Positions 16,465-26,163 of a stretch of DNA of 64,000 nt are shown here, piece by piece. The notes under the pieces are model-generated. The model was not told where the DNA came from. It saw only the letters and a list, made by a program, of their open reading frames with translations, and ran no database searches. Source of the stretch: Dorea_A sp016295505 (GTDB taxonomy: Bacteria > Bacillota > Clostridia > Lachnospirales > Lachnospiraceae). Each line of letters starts with the position of its first letter. Position 1 is the stretch's first letter. A program made the position numbers and the translations under genes. The DNA is taken from the NCBI RefSeq assembly GCF_039832105.1, contig NZ_JBDOHS010000001.1, forward strand, positions 186,001 to 250,000, read 5' to 3'.

Positions 16465-17016
16465 TTACCACAGAATCTCCAGGTTCTTCTTTTCCTTATT
16501 CCAGTTACATTCTTTTTCTGCCGGACAGGCATAACATGACCGCGAGATCTTGTCTGCATCATACAGAACCTCTGATAACAGATCACTTCCCGTCTTCACC
16601 GACAGCTGAACCTGCGCTTTTCTGCGATGATTTAATATCGCTGTCAGGATCCGCTCTTTTTCCTCTTTTCCGTATCCGGTATCTGTCAATATTCCTTCTG
16701 CAATCCCGGCACTTGCCTGTTCATGCGGCACTCCTTCGCTGTACTGTCTCCATTTTCCGATATCATGAAGCAGTGCTGCCGCATAGATCTCTTCCTTTTC
16801 CAACTGATATCCTCTCTCCATGGAAAATACATATGCAAGTCTTGCCACATCCATAAAATGTCCCATATCATGTCTGCAGAATACCCTTGACTCTTCTGCT
16901 TTTCTGTTGTTTTCCAGACATTTTTGAAAATACGGATGCCGGTATATATCCTGCACCCGTTTCATCTTCTGTATCTCTTCCTGCTTTAAAGTCATATATG
17001 CACTGTGATTCTTCAT
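16465..17016 (-). CDS. HD-domain phosphohydrolase in the folate operon
   Basis: A 183-residue HD protein. Metal ligands are visible as H (CRHDMGHFMDVAR), HD (AALLHDIGKW) and a later D (VLYDADKISR). The C-terminus has Cys residues (CYACPAEKEC), a possible extra metal site. Small HD proteins remove phosphate from nucleotides and related compounds. It starts 4 nt after folE stops and lies directly upstream of folP, so it is firmly inside the folate operon. The usual Nudix-type dihydroneopterin triphosphate pyrophosphatase is not present here, so filling that step is an attractive but unproven idea. Confidence 0.75.
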   Translation of the reverse strand: MKNHSAYMTLKQEEIQKMKRVQDIYRHPYFQKCLENNRKAEESRVFCRHDMGHFMDVARLAYVFSMERGYQLEKEEIYAAALLHDIGKWRQYSEGVPHEQASAGIAEGILTDTGYGKEEKERILTAILNHRRKAQVQLSVKTGSDLLSEVLYDADKISRSCYACPAEKECNWNKEKKNLEILW

Positions 17017-17020
17017 GCTG

Positions 17021-17578
17021 TTACCGCCCTATCATACGGAAGAACATGTTCTGAAGCTTTTCGTTATCTTCAAATTCTCCCCTTGTAACAACACTGACCG
17101 TCTTGCTTCCCGGCTTTTTTACTCCACGCATAGTCATACACATATGCTCTGCTTCTGCCAGTACCATTACACCCTTCGGTTTCAGATGCTCCATCAGCGC
17201 ATCTGCAATCTGCGCTGTCATCTGCTCCTGCAGCTGAAGTCTCCTTGCATAGACCTCTACTGTTCTGGCAAGTTTGCTCAATCCAACCACCTTTCCGTCC
17301 GGAATATATGCTATATGCACCTTTCCGTAAAACGGAAGCATATGATGTTCACACATGGAATAGAATGTAATATCTTTTTCCACAACCATCTCATTATTTT
17401 CTGCTGTAAATGTCTTTTTCAGATGCTCTCCGGCATTTTCGTCCATTCCCCCGCAGATCTCGCCATACATTCTCGCAATTCTCGCAGGAGTTTCGATCAG
17501 ACCTTCCCGATTCACATCTTCTCCGATACCTTCCAGTAAAAGACGAACAGCCTGCTCTACTTTTTCCCTATCTACCAT
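17021..17578 (-). CDS. folE: GTP cyclohydrolase I
   Basis: About 185 residues, normal for FolE. It converts GTP to dihydroneopterin triphosphate, the first step of folate synthesis. The zinc and catalytic motifs are present: CEHHMLPFYGKVHIAYIP and QEQMTAQIADAL, with EAEHMCMTMRGV carrying the second Cys. I place the start at 17578 (MVDREKVEQ) after AAGGAATTGGAAG; the frame is open further upstream inside folC, but that part is not FolE-like. The start overlaps the end of folC by 11 nt, implying coupling. Confidence 0.96.
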   Translation of the reverse strand: MVDREKVEQAVRLLLEGIGEDVNREGLIETPARIARMYGEICGGMDENAGEHLKKTFTAENNEMVVEKDITFYSMCEHHMLPFYGKVHIAYIPDGKVVGLSKLARTVEVYARRLQLQEQMTAQIADALMEHLKPKGVMVLAEAEHMCMTMRGVKKPGSKTVSVVTRGEFEDNEKLQNMFFRMIGR

Positions 17579-18926
17579 CTTCCAATTCCTTTCCGCAGCT
17601 TTTTTCTTCCAGCCGGATGACTTCTCCAAGATAAGATAACGAACCAAATGCCAGTACTGCTCCATCCTTTTTTTCCCGCTGCTTAGCAAGTCTTAATGCT
17701 TCTTCTGTACTTTCTGCCGTTTCTGACTGTATCCCATGTTTCTTCAGCTGTTCACAGAGCTCTTCCTTTCCAAGAGTTCTTTCCCGATTCGGAAGATCAA
17801 TGGTATATACAAATTCCAGATACGGTGCCATAATCGTAATGATCTTTTTATATTCTTTATCCTGAAATACTCCCATAACGGCAGTCACTTTCTTTCCCGG
17901 CAGAAGCATATCTACATTCTGCGCGAGTCTTTTTGCCGCATCCTCGTTATGTGCGCCATCTGCGATTACCGTCGGTTCCCCTGCAAACACGGTAAACCGG
18001 CCGGGCCATCTGGTTTCTTTCAGCCCTCGCCTTACGGCTTCCTGACTGATTTTTACCCCCTGACGGCACAGGACTCTGACTGCCTCCAGTGCCGTAACCG
18101 CATTTTCAATCTGATGCTGCCCGGCAAGAGAGATCTCCATATCTTTATATTCTTTATAGGAAAAACGCTGTCCCTTCAGACTTCGTCCGGATACCTGTGC
18201 GGTATCCGGTTCTGCAACAATAAGCGGACATCCCTTTTCCTCTGCTTTCTTTTTTAATACTTCTAACACACACAGCGGCTGACTTCCGGTCACTGCCTCT
18301 GCACCCTTTTTCAGGATTCCGGCTTTATTTTCAGCAATCTCTTCCAGTGTATTGCCAAGTATCCCTATGTGGTCCATGCTGATGGATGCAAATATGCATA
18401 GTTTTGTATTTTCAACAATATTTGTTGCATCCAGCAGTCCTCCAAGCCCCGCTTCCAGAACAACATAATCACAGCCTCTCTTTTGAAAATACCGGAATGC
18501 TATCGCGGTCTCAATCTCAAAAGCTGTCGGAGACGGACGCCCCTGTTCTGTCAGCCGTTCTGCTGCCCTCTTTACTTCACATGTGATTTCTGCAAATTCA
18601 TCTTCCCCCATATACGTTCCGTCAATCTGAAAACGTTCCAGATATTCCATCACTGTCGGAGAGAGATATCTTCCTGTCCGATATCCTGCCTGTGTCAGGA
18701 TCGTAGACAGGTATGCCAGTATCGAACCTTTTCCGTTGGTACCTGCTATGTGTATAAATGTCAAATCTTTTTGCGGATTTCCCAGCTCTTCTAACAAGCC
18801 CTTTATACTGTCAAGACCAAGTACACTTCCGTATTTCGATACACCATCCAAATATACCCTTGCTTCTTCGTATAACATCCTGCTGTCCTTTCCAATACCT
18901 GTTACTTCGGTTTCTGTATCACTCAC
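17568..18926 (-). CDS. folC: Folylpolyglutamate synthase / dihydrofolate synthase
   Basis: About 452 residues. A Mur-ligase-type ATP enzyme that adds glutamate to dihydropteroate and tetrahydrofolate. Signatures: FIHIAGTNGKGSILAYLSTI (P-loop), SMDHIGILGNTLEEIAENKA (second FolC signature), and GAHNEDAAKRL. First gene of the folate operon. The start could be GTG at 18926, with GAGGAG 7 nt upstream, or ATG at 18878 (MLYEEARVYLDG), which also has AAAGGA and matches the family N-terminus better. An extended -10 (TGCTACAAT) lies about 30 nt upstream of the GTG; no THF riboswitch consensus is seen. Confidence 0.95.
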   Translation of the reverse strand: MSDTETEVTGIGKDSRMLYEEARVYLDGVSKYGSVLGLDSIKGLLEELGNPQKDLTFIHIAGTNGKGSILAYLSTILTQAGYRTGRYLSPTVMEYLERFQIDGTYMGEDEFAEITCEVKRAAERLTEQGRPSPTAFEIETAIAFRYFQKRGCDYVVLEAGLGGLLDATNIVENTKLCIFASISMDHIGILGNTLEEIAENKAGILKKGAEAVTGSQPLCVLEVLKKKAEEKGCPLIVAEPDTAQVSGRSLKGQRFSYKEYKDMEISLAGQHQIENAVTALEAVRVLCRQGVKISQEAVRRGLKETRWPGRFTVFAGEPTVIADGAHNEDAAKRLAQNVDMLLPGKKVTAVMGVFQDKEYKKIITIMAPYLEFVYTIDLPNRERTLGKEELCEQLKKHGIQSETAESTEEALRLAKQREKKDGAVLAFGSLSYLGEVIRLEEKSCGKELEDGR

Positions 18927-19008
18927 ATACAGTCTCCTCAATATTCTCTACATTGTAGCACAGTTTCCAATATGAAAAAAGCGCTATTTTCTCATATTAT
19001 CTTCTTTT

Positions 19009-19050
19009 AACGTTACAGCTCCACTGCAAAAACTCATGCAATGGAGCTGT
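19009..19050 (-). terminator. Terminator of the glycine/one-carbon operon
   Basis: A 13-bp stem with one mismatch (arms 19015-19027 and 19038-19050) sits 17 nt past the folD stop. The following T-run is short (AACGTTAAAAG), so termination may be partial with read-through toward folC. Confidence 0.65.
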
Positions 19051-19066
19051 ATGTGATTGCAATTCG

Positions 19067-19924
19067 TTATTTCATCTCTGATCGTCTTTCAGCTGCACGT
19101 ACGACGTGTTTTGCCAGAACAGACGTTGTAATACTTCCTACGCCTCTCGGTACCGGGCTGATATAGGATGTTTTTGCCTCAACCGCATCAAAATCCACAT
19201 CTCCGCACAGATTGCCGGCTTCATCAACATTGATTCCGACATCCGCCACCACAGCGCCTTCTCCGACCATATTTTCTGTGATCATTCTGGCCTTTCCGGC
19301 AGCCGCAACAAGAATATCTGCTTTTGCGCACACTCCCGGAAGATCAACGGTTCTGGTATGGCAGACTGTGATCGTCGCGTGTTTCTTCAATAACATCATG
19401 GAGAGCGGTTTTCCCACGACCATGCTTCTGCCGACTACCGTAACATTCTTTCCTTTCGGATCGATCTGATAATAATCCAGCATCTCCATCACTGCTTCTG
19501 CGGTACATGGCGCATAACCGGTCTCATCTCCTGCAAATACCTTTGCAATATTGATCGGGCTCATACAGTCCATGTCTTTTTCCGGATCGATCATTGCCTT
19601 GATCGGTTCTTCATCCAGATGCTTTGGCAGCGGGCGGAATAATAAAATTCCGTGTACAGACGGATCTTCATTGACTTTTCCGAATTCCCGGATAAATTCG
19701 TCCTGTGGAATGTCCTCCGGAAGTTCCACGATCCGACACTCAATACCGATAGCTGCCATACGTTTCTTTGCACCACGTTCATAAGACACGTCATCCGGAC
19801 GCGCTCCGACTCTTACGATCGCCAGACACGGATCTGTACCTTTCTCTTTCAGACATTCTACTCTGCTTATCAGATCTTCTTTCATAGCATTGGCAACGTC
19901 AGCGCCTTTCATTAATATGCTCAT
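19067..19924 (-). CDS. folD: Methylene-THF dehydrogenase / methenyl-THF cyclohydrolase
   Basis: About 285 residues. It interconverts 5,10-methylene-, methenyl- and 10-formyl-THF. Signatures: ILLFRPLPKHLDEEPIKAMIDP, then CMSPINIAKVF and VTVVGRSMVVGKPLSMMLL (NAD(P) fold), and PVPRGVGSITTSVLAKH. The start at 19924 (MSILMKG) follows AGGAGGAAAAAG. Last gene of the nine-gene glycine cleavage/one-carbon operon, 10 nt after fchA. Confidence 0.96.
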   Translation of the reverse strand: MSILMKGADVANAMKEDLISRVECLKEKGTDPCLAIVRVGARPDDVSYERGAKKRMAAIGIECRIVELPEDIPQDEFIREFGKVNEDPSVHGILLFRPLPKHLDEEPIKAMIDPEKDMDCMSPINIAKVFAGDETGYAPCTAEAVMEMLDYYQIDPKGKNVTVVGRSMVVGKPLSMMLLKKHATITVCHTRTVDLPGVCAKADILVAAAGKARMITENMVGEGAVVADVGINVDEAGNLCGDVDFDAVEAKTSYISPVPRGVGSITTSVLAKHVVRAAERRSEMK

Positions 19925-19934
19925 CTTTTTCCTC

Positions 19935-20561
19935 CTAGCGGATCTTCGCAAGCACGCCTGCGTAGATTTCTTCCTGAAGTGTTCTTGCTTCCTGAATCAA
20001 TTCATCAGATTCTCTGTTCAGCTTCTCTGCCTGTTCGCGGTCCTTCATCAGACGAGTATTGATATAGATATTCAAAGAAGCGCCTTCCAGAGCCGCACGG
20101 GCAAACAGTACGGCCACTCCCACATCACTGACCGCAATCCGGCTTCCTTTTTCTCCCAGTATCTTAAGTAATCCGATCACTTTCGATACCGTACGCATGA
20201 TCTGAAGCGGTACAATACTCGCCTCATACAATGCCTTTTCCATGACTCTTTCTTTTTCTTCCTTTTGTTCCTGCGTTTCCTTCGGAAGTCCGTAAGCTCT
20301 TGACAAAGGCTCAAATGCTTCTGCATCTTTATCTGTAAGTGTTACCAGTTCTTCTCTGAGTACTTCAAGCTGACCGCGGATATCTATGATTTCCTCTTCC
20401 ACATCTGCATACTTCTTTTTCCCAACTGTCAGATTGGCGACCATCATACCAAGTGCTGAAGCAAAAGCTCCTACTGCTGCAGATGCTCCGCCGCCGCCCG
20501 GAACCGGCTCTGCAGAGGATAAAACTTCCAGAAACTCTGTCGTTTTCTTCTCTAACATCAT
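19935..20561 (-). CDS. fchA: Methenyl-THF cyclohydrolase / formimido-THF cyclodeaminase family
   Basis: A 208-residue helical protein of the cyclodeaminase/cyclohydrolase family (PVPGGGGASAAVGAFASALG near residues 18-37 is the folate-binding signature). In one-carbon operons it opens methenyl-THF to 10-formyl-THF; together with folD this gives two possible cyclohydrolases. AAGGAGG precedes ATG-ATG. It lies between fhs and folD, 15 nt after fhs. Formimino-THF cyclodeaminase activity for histidine breakdown is the alternative, but no hut genes are near. Confidence 0.9.
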   Translation of the reverse strand: MMLEKKTTEFLEVLSSAEPVPGGGGASAAVGAFASALGMMVANLTVGKKKYADVEEEIIDIRGQLEVLREELVTLTDKDAEAFEPLSRAYGLPKETQEQKEEKERVMEKALYEASIVPLQIMRTVSKVIGLLKILGEKGSRIAVSDVGVAVLFARAALEGASLNIYINTRLMKDREQAEKLNRESDELIQEARTLQEEIYAGVLAKIR

Positions 20562-20576
20562 GACTTTTCTTCCTCC

Positions 20577-22268
20577 TTAAAACAGTCCTGATATTACTCC
20601 ATCTGCATCCACGTCAATCTTCTCTGCGGACGGTACTTTCGGAAGTCCAGGCATCTTCATGATATCACCTGTCAGTGCAACCAGGAATCCTGCTCCTGCA
20701 GATGCCGTAATATCACGAATCGTAATTCTGAAGTTTTCCGGTCTTCCAAGTTTCTTCGCATCATCTGTCAGAGAATACTGATTCTTTGCCATACAGATTG
20801 GAATATTGCCAAGTCCGATTGCCTCCAGATTCTTAATCTCCTTATTGGCCTTTGTTGTGTAGTCCACACCATCTGCACCATATACTTTTGTCGCAATCGC
20901 TTCAATCTTTTCTTTAATAGAAGCATTAACATCGTATACAAATTCCATCGTACTCTCGCCTTCACAGAGACGGATGACTTCTTTTGCAAGTTCCTCTCCG
21001 CCTTCGCCTCCGCGAGCCCATACTTCTGATAAAGCAACATTTACTCCAAGCTCTTTACATTTCTCACGAACAAGATCCAGTTCCGCTTTTGTATCTGTTG
21101 GGAATGCATTAATAGCAACAACAACCGGAAGATGATATACATTCGTAATATTTTCGATATGTTTCAGAAGATTTGGAATTCCTTTTTCCAGTGCTTCCAG
21201 ATTCTCTGCCTGAAGTTCCGTCTTTGGCACACCGCCATTATACTTCAATGCCTTAATCGTTGCAACCAGTACCACTGCATTCGGACGGATTCCTGACATA
21301 CGGCATTTGATATCAATAAACTTCTCTGCACCCAGATCGGCACCGAATCCAGCCTCTGTGATCATATAATCAGCAAGCTTGATTCCCATCTTTGTTGCAA
21401 TTACACTGTTACATCCATGTGCAATATTCGCAAATGGTCCTCCGTGGATAAATGCCGGTGTTCCTTCCAGTGTCTGTACCAGGTTCGGCTTTAAAGCGTC
21501 TTTCAAAAGAGCCGCTACAGCACCTTCTGCATGAAGATCCCCTGCTGTAACCGGTTTTCCGCTTCTGGAATATGCAACGATGATCTTTGACACACGTTCT
21601 TTCAGATCCAGAATATCGTTAGCCAGACAGAATACTGCCATGATCTCAGAAGCAACAGTGATATCAAATCCATCCTGACGGGTAACTCCGTCTGCCTTTC
21701 CTCCAAGTCCGTCTACGATACTGCGAAGCTGACGGTCATTCATGTCTACACAGCGTCTCCAGGTCACCCGGTTGGTATCAATATCCAGTGCATTTCCCTG
21801 ATGAATATGATTGTCGAGCATAGCCGCAATCAGGTTGTTTGCAGCTCCGATCGCATGCAGGTCACCGGTAAAATGAAGGTTAATATCTTCCATCGGAACA
21901 ACCTGTGCATATCCACCGCCGGCAGCTCCTCCCTTTACACCAAATACAGGTCCCAGGGATGGTTCTCTTAATGCAACCATCGTCTTTTGGCCCAGACGGT
22001 TCATCGCATCTGCAAGACCGATCGTTGTTGTCGTCTTTCCTTCTCCGGCCGGTGTCGGATTGATTGCTGTTACCAGAATCACTTTTGCATCCGGACGATC
22101 TGCCAGCTCATCCTTATAATAGCGATAATCAACTTTCGCTTTATATTTTCCGTAATTTTCCACATATTTATCAGGAATACCGATAGAATCTGCAATTTCA
22201 TTAATTACTTTCATTTCTGCTTCCTGTGCAATTTCAATATCACTTTTAAAACCCATATCACATACCAT
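20577..22268 (-). CDS. fhs: Formate-tetrahydrofolate ligase
   Basis: About 559-563 residues. It makes 10-formyl-THF from formate and ATP, or runs in reverse to release formate and ATP. Signatures: VTAINPTPAGEGKTTTTIGL (P-loop with the FTHFS signature), FGVKGGAAGGGYAQV, and FIHGGPFANIAHGCNS. The start is either 22268 or the ATG four codons later; both have parts of an AAAGGA site. With gcv, folD and fchA it completes the route from the glycine C2 carbon to formate, as in glycine-fermenting and acetogenic Firmicutes. Confidence 0.97.
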   Translation of the reverse strand: MVCDMGFKSDIEIAQEAEMKVINEIADSIGIPDKYVENYGKYKAKVDYRYYKDELADRPDAKVILVTAINPTPAGEGKTTTTIGLADAMNRLGQKTMVALREPSLGPVFGVKGGAAGGGYAQVVPMEDINLHFTGDLHAIGAANNLIAAMLDNHIHQGNALDIDTNRVTWRRCVDMNDRQLRSIVDGLGGKADGVTRQDGFDITVASEIMAVFCLANDILDLKERVSKIIVAYSRSGKPVTAGDLHAEGAVAALLKDALKPNLVQTLEGTPAFIHGGPFANIAHGCNSVIATKMGIKLADYMITEAGFGADLGAEKFIDIKCRMSGIRPNAVVLVATIKALKYNGGVPKTELQAENLEALEKGIPNLLKHIENITNVYHLPVVVAINAFPTDTKAELDLVREKCKELGVNVALSEVWARGGEGGEELAKEVIRLCEGESTMEFVYDVNASIKEKIEAIATKVYGADGVDYTTKANKEIKNLEAIGLGNIPICMAKNQYSLTDDAKKLGRPENFRITIRDITASAGAGFLVALTGDIMKMPGLPKVPSAEKIDVDADGVISGLF

Positions 22269-22279
22269 CCTTTCTGATC

Positions 22280-23686
22280 TTATCTTTTCTTCTTCGGCAT
22301 AATGTGTACTGCATTTCCTTCTATATCTTCCAGAGCCTCAACAACTCCTTCATTGTAAGTCGGATGAGCACGCATACCCTTTGCTACCTGCTGAACTGTC
22401 AGGCGATTTACAACAGCGGTCACAAATTCCCCGATCATGTCTGTCGCTCTTGCACACATCATCTGTGCTCCCAGTATGACATCCGTATCCGCTTCTGCAA
22501 TTACTTTTATAAATCCTCGTTCTTCTTTTGTGATCAGAGACTTTCCATTTGCGCTCATGATAAACTTTCCGACCTTCACTGACAGTCCCTGTTCCTTTGC
22601 TTCATCCTCTGTGATTCCGACAGATGCGATCTCCGGATCTGTATATACGCATCCCGGTACTGTATGAACATCCACAGATGGCTCTTTTCCGGCAATCTTA
22701 TCTGCAACATATACGCCCTGTGCACTTGCCAGATGTGCAAGCTGCATTCCCCTGATCAGGTCTCCGATTGCATAGACGCCCTCAATGCTGGTGCGATATT
22801 CTTCATCAACCACCACGCGTCCACGCTCCATCTCAGGCTCAACACCTTCTCCAAACAAGCCATCCGTATTCGGACATCTGCCTACTGCACATAATACATA
22901 CTGAGCAGAAGCTCTGACTTCTTTCTCTTTTTCAACAAACACACACGTGTATTGATCACCTTCCTGCTCTACTCTCTGAACAGCTGCGGATGTATGGATA
23001 TCAACCCCACGCTTTTTCAGAATCATTTTCAGATTCTGGGAGATCTCTTTATCCATATTTGGAATCAATCGCGGCATAGCCTCTACAATAGTAACCTTAC
23101 ATCCAAGATTGGAATATACGCTGGCAAACTCTACGCTGATGACTCCACCTCCGATGATCACGAGACTCTCAGGCATCTCTTCCAGACGGAACAGTTCATC
23201 GCTGGTAAGTACTCCAGGAAGATCCAGTCCCGGAATCGGCAGTACCAGTGGCTTTGACCCTGCTGCAAGAATCACATTCTCTGCTTCATAGCAGGACTCA
23301 CCTTCCTCTGTAACAACTCTTACTGCCTTTCCCTTTTCCAGAGTACCTTTTCCGGAAAGAAATGTTACCCCATTCGCTTTCAGAAGCTGATCGATTCCCT
23401 GACACAGTTTGTCGGTCGTCTCCTGTTTATATGCGACTATTTTTCCATAGTCGAACTGTACATCGGATGCGGTAACTCCAAAGCGTTCACTTTCCTGCAT
23501 CTCTCTGTATAGAGAAGACGCATGGATCATTGCCTTTGCCGGAATACATCCTCTGTTCAGACAAGTTCCTCCAACTCTTCTGTTCTCCACGATTGCTGTG
23601 TGAAGTCCCGCTTTTGCAGCTTTAATTGCTGCTACGTATCCTCCGGGTCCTGCACCGATTACAATGACATCAAATTTTTCTCCCAT
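22280..23686 (-). CDS. lpdA: Dihydrolipoyl dehydrogenase (L-protein)
   Basis: A 468-residue flavoprotein that reoxidises dihydrolipoyl-GcvH with NAD+. FAD motif VIVIGAGPGGYVAAIKAAKAG; redox disulfide GGTCLNRGCIPAK; NAD motif VIIGGGVISVEFASVYSNLG; active-site His in MRAHPTYNEGVVE. It has no N-terminal lipoyl domain. Between lplA and fhs, so it is dedicated to the glycine cleavage complex. Spacing to its neighbours is 14 and 11 nt, a tight operon. Confidence 0.96.
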   Translation of the reverse strand: MGEKFDVIVIGAGPGGYVAAIKAAKAGLHTAIVENRRVGGTCLNRGCIPAKAMIHASSLYREMQESERFGVTASDVQFDYGKIVAYKQETTDKLCQGIDQLLKANGVTFLSGKGTLEKGKAVRVVTEEGESCYEAENVILAAGSKPLVLPIPGLDLPGVLTSDELFRLEEMPESLVIIGGGVISVEFASVYSNLGCKVTIVEAMPRLIPNMDKEISQNLKMILKKRGVDIHTSAAVQRVEQEGDQYTCVFVEKEKEVRASAQYVLCAVGRCPNTDGLFGEGVEPEMERGRVVVDEEYRTSIEGVYAIGDLIRGMQLAHLASAQGVYVADKIAGKEPSVDVHTVPGCVYTDPEIASVGITEDEAKEQGLSVKVGKFIMSANGKSLITKEERGFIKVIAEADTDVILGAQMMCARATDMIGEFVTAVVNRLTVQQVAKGMRAHPTYNEGVVEALEDIEGNAVHIMPKKKR

Positions 23687-23700
23687 TGTCTGCTTCTCCT

Positions 23701-24699
23701 TTATAAATCTATCGATTCAATCCATGCAATGATATCCTTCATCATCTGGTCTTCCTCTTTATCCTTGGACCAGTAAAGACTAAGTTCTGCACAGATTGCC
23801 TTTTTGTCATAACGGACACTCTTCAGATAACGGCTGACCTCTTCAATAAAAGCAGGTTTCATAGAATCTGAATATACATTTACATCTTTAATCCTTCCGT
23901 TTCTGACCTGCATCTGCAAAGTTACCTGTCCCCACGGGAAACGATTGGATAATTCATACTGAAATTCCAGTTTTCTTCCGAATATCCAGTTCCAGGAAGC
24001 GAATTTCTGTGTTCTTTCTTCCACCTCATCTGCATCCAGATCCGTGTCCTTCAGAATATTTGCTTTCAGTCCATAGACCTCCTCAAAAGCTTCCAGAAGT
24101 TTCTTCTTCAGTTCATCTACGGTAAGATCCGGTGCATATTCTGTCAGATTCGCTACTCTGGCCCTTACAGAATCCACGCCTTTTGATTTCAGTTTATCCT
24201 TTGATACAGTCAGATATCTGGATAATTCTCCAAGATTGACATTGACCATCAGAGTTCCATGGTGATAGCAGCAGTCTCCCTGCTCATAAAATGCATTTCC
24301 TGAAAACTTGTGACCGTCGATCAATATATCATTACGCCCGGATTTTTCTGCATGAATTCCAAGCTTTTTCACCGCTTCCAGAATGACATTCAGCTGTCTG
24401 TCCACATTATAATTTTCTTTTCTCACAAGAAATGTAAAGTTCAGGTTTCCCAGATCATGATACACTGCTCCGCCGCCGGAAAGTCTTCGAACCGGATATC
24501 CGTCTTCCTCCTCCAGCTTACTTACCAGACATTCTTTCCATGCATTCTGGTTACGTCCGATTACGACCGTATTTCTGTTCTGCCAGAGATACAGGATACA
24601 TTCCTCTTTATCACAATGGAGGAGTAGATACTCCTCCATCGCAAGATTCCGATAGGGGTATGTATTAGCCGTTTCTATGTATGTTATCTTTTCAATCAT
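23701..24699 (-). CDS. lplA: Lipoate-protein ligase A
   Basis: A 332-residue two-domain LplA that activates lipoate with ATP and attaches it to GcvH. Signatures: RNTVVIGRNQNAWKEC, then PVRRLSGGGAVYHDLGNLNF (lipoate site) and GRNDILIDGHKFSGNAFYEQ (lysine of the acyl-AMP pocket). The C-terminal accessory domain is present (WGQVTLQMQVRNGRIKDV). Its place in the gcv operon couples carrier-protein modification to glycine availability; it implies use of scavenged lipoate, as no lipA or lipB is seen. Confidence 0.95.
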   Translation of the reverse strand: MIEKITYIETANTYPYRNLAMEEYLLLHCDKEECILYLWQNRNTVVIGRNQNAWKECLVSKLEEEDGYPVRRLSGGGAVYHDLGNLNFTFLVRKENYNVDRQLNVILEAVKKLGIHAEKSGRNDILIDGHKFSGNAFYEQGDCCYHHGTLMVNVNLGELSRYLTVSKDKLKSKGVDSVRARVANLTEYAPDLTVDELKKKLLEAFEEVYGLKANILKDTDLDADEVEERTQKFASWNWIFGRKLEFQYELSNRFPWGQVTLQMQVRNGRIKDVNVYSDSMKPAFIEEVSRYLKSVRYDKKAICAELSLYWSKDKEEDQMMKDIIAWIESIDL

Positions 24700-24735
24700 T
24701 TCTATACCTCATTCAGAATATCATTATATAACTAT

Positions 24736-26160
24736 TTAAAATTCGTATTTTAATACCGGATGTCTTGCAGCTCCTACTTCGTCCAGTCTCGTTACAGGCG
24801 TACGAACCGGTGCATTATGGAGCTGTTCTGCATCTTCTCCTGCCAATGCATACAGATCTCTGAACACCTGAATTGCTTCGTCCAGTGTTTCTTTGGACTC
24901 TGTTTCTGTAGGTTCCACCATCAGAGCTTCCTCTACGATCAGCGGGAAGTACATTGTAGGCGGATGAATGCCGTTATCCAGAAGTCCTTTTGCAATATCC
25001 ATTGCAGAAACGCCTGTCTTCTTCTTCAGGTCAGAAAGACTCATTACGAACTCATGCATACATACTTCATCGTAAGCCATGGTATAGAGATCTTTCAGCT
25101 TATGCATCATATAATTTGCATTCAGAACTGCATTCTGACTCGCCTCCGGAATTCCTTCTTTGCCAAGAGTCATCACATATGTAAGTGCTCTTACGACAAC
25201 CAGGAAGTTTCCATAAAAGTCTTTCATTTCGCCGATACTGTTCTCTGCCTTTTTGAAGCTGAGTTCATCTGTTCCCTCAACAAGTACGGATGGAAGGAAC
25301 TGTGCCAGATGCTCTTTGCATCCTACCGGTCCGCTTCCCGGTCCACCTCCGCCGTGCGGGGTTGAGAATGTCTTATGAAGATTCAGATGGATAACATCAA
25401 ATCCCATATCACCCGGGCGAACGGTACCCATGACTGCATTTAAGTTCGCGCCGTCATAGTAGCACTGACCGCCACACTCATGGATGATCTTCGTAATTTC
25501 AAGAATATTTTTGTCAAACAGACCTACTGTATTCGGATTCGTCAGCATCAGACCTGCCACATCGTCGCCTGCTGCTTCGCGCAGTTTTTCAAGGTCTACG
25601 CATCCATCCGGTCCGGACGGAATGCTGACTACAGAAAATCCTGCCATTACCGCACTTGCAGGGTTGGTTCCATGAGCAGAGTCCGGAACGATGATCTTAG
25701 TACGCTTTTTATCTCCTCTGCTCTCATGATAAGCTTTGATCAGGAGAAGACCTGTAAATTCACCGTGTGCACCAGCTGCCGGCTGCAGTGTCATGTTCGT
25801 CATACCTGTGATTTCACACAGATATTCTTCTAACGTTTTCATAACTTCCATACATCCCTGAACCGTATGTGCCGGCTGCAGTGGATGAATCTCTGTAAAT
25901 CCCGGAAGTGCTGCCATATCTTCATTGATCTTTGGATTGTATTTCATGGTACAGGAGCCAAGCGGATAGAATCCGTCATTTACTCCGTGGCATTTCTTCG
26001 CAAGCTCTGTGTAGTGTCTGCTAATCTCATTTTCGGAAAGCTCTGGTAAATGAAGTGCAAGCTCTCTGCGATTCTTTTCTTCAGGCAGAACTACTTCTAC
26101 ATCACATTCCGGCAACAGACTTAAGCCTCTGCCTTCTTTTCCTTTTTCAAATATTAACAT
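24736..26160 (-). CDS. gcvPB: Glycine dehydrogenase (decarboxylating) subunit 2
   Basis: A 474-residue PLP subunit of the split P-protein. The PLP lysine lies in VIHLNLHKTFSTPHGGGGPG; GSCTMKYNPKINED and DSAHGTNPASAVMAG are family motifs. It decarboxylates glycine and passes aminomethyl to lipoyl-GcvH, working with GcvPA. It starts 3 nt after gcvPA ends and has normal length. Confidence 0.97.
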   Translation of the reverse strand: MLIFEKGKEGRGLSLLPECDVEVVLPEEKNRRELALHLPELSENEISRHYTELAKKCHGVNDGFYPLGSCTMKYNPKINEDMAALPGFTEIHPLQPAHTVQGCMEVMKTLEEYLCEITGMTNMTLQPAAGAHGEFTGLLLIKAYHESRGDKKRTKIIVPDSAHGTNPASAVMAGFSVVSIPSGPDGCVDLEKLREAAGDDVAGLMLTNPNTVGLFDKNILEITKIIHECGGQCYYDGANLNAVMGTVRPGDMGFDVIHLNLHKTFSTPHGGGGPGSGPVGCKEHLAQFLPSVLVEGTDELSFKKAENSIGEMKDFYGNFLVVVRALTYVMTLGKEGIPEASQNAVLNANYMMHKLKDLYTMAYDEVCMHEFVMSLSDLKKKTGVSAMDIAKGLLDNGIHPPTMYFPLIVEEALMVEPTETESKETLDEAIQVFRDLYALAGEDAEQLHNAPVRTPVTRLDEVGAARHPVLKYEF

Positions 26161-26163
26161 CCA

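Noticed and set aside
16465..17016. Firm call of the HD protein as dihydroneopterin phosphatase
   Set aside because: Only operon context supports it, so it is listed as a hypothesis and no gene symbol is given.
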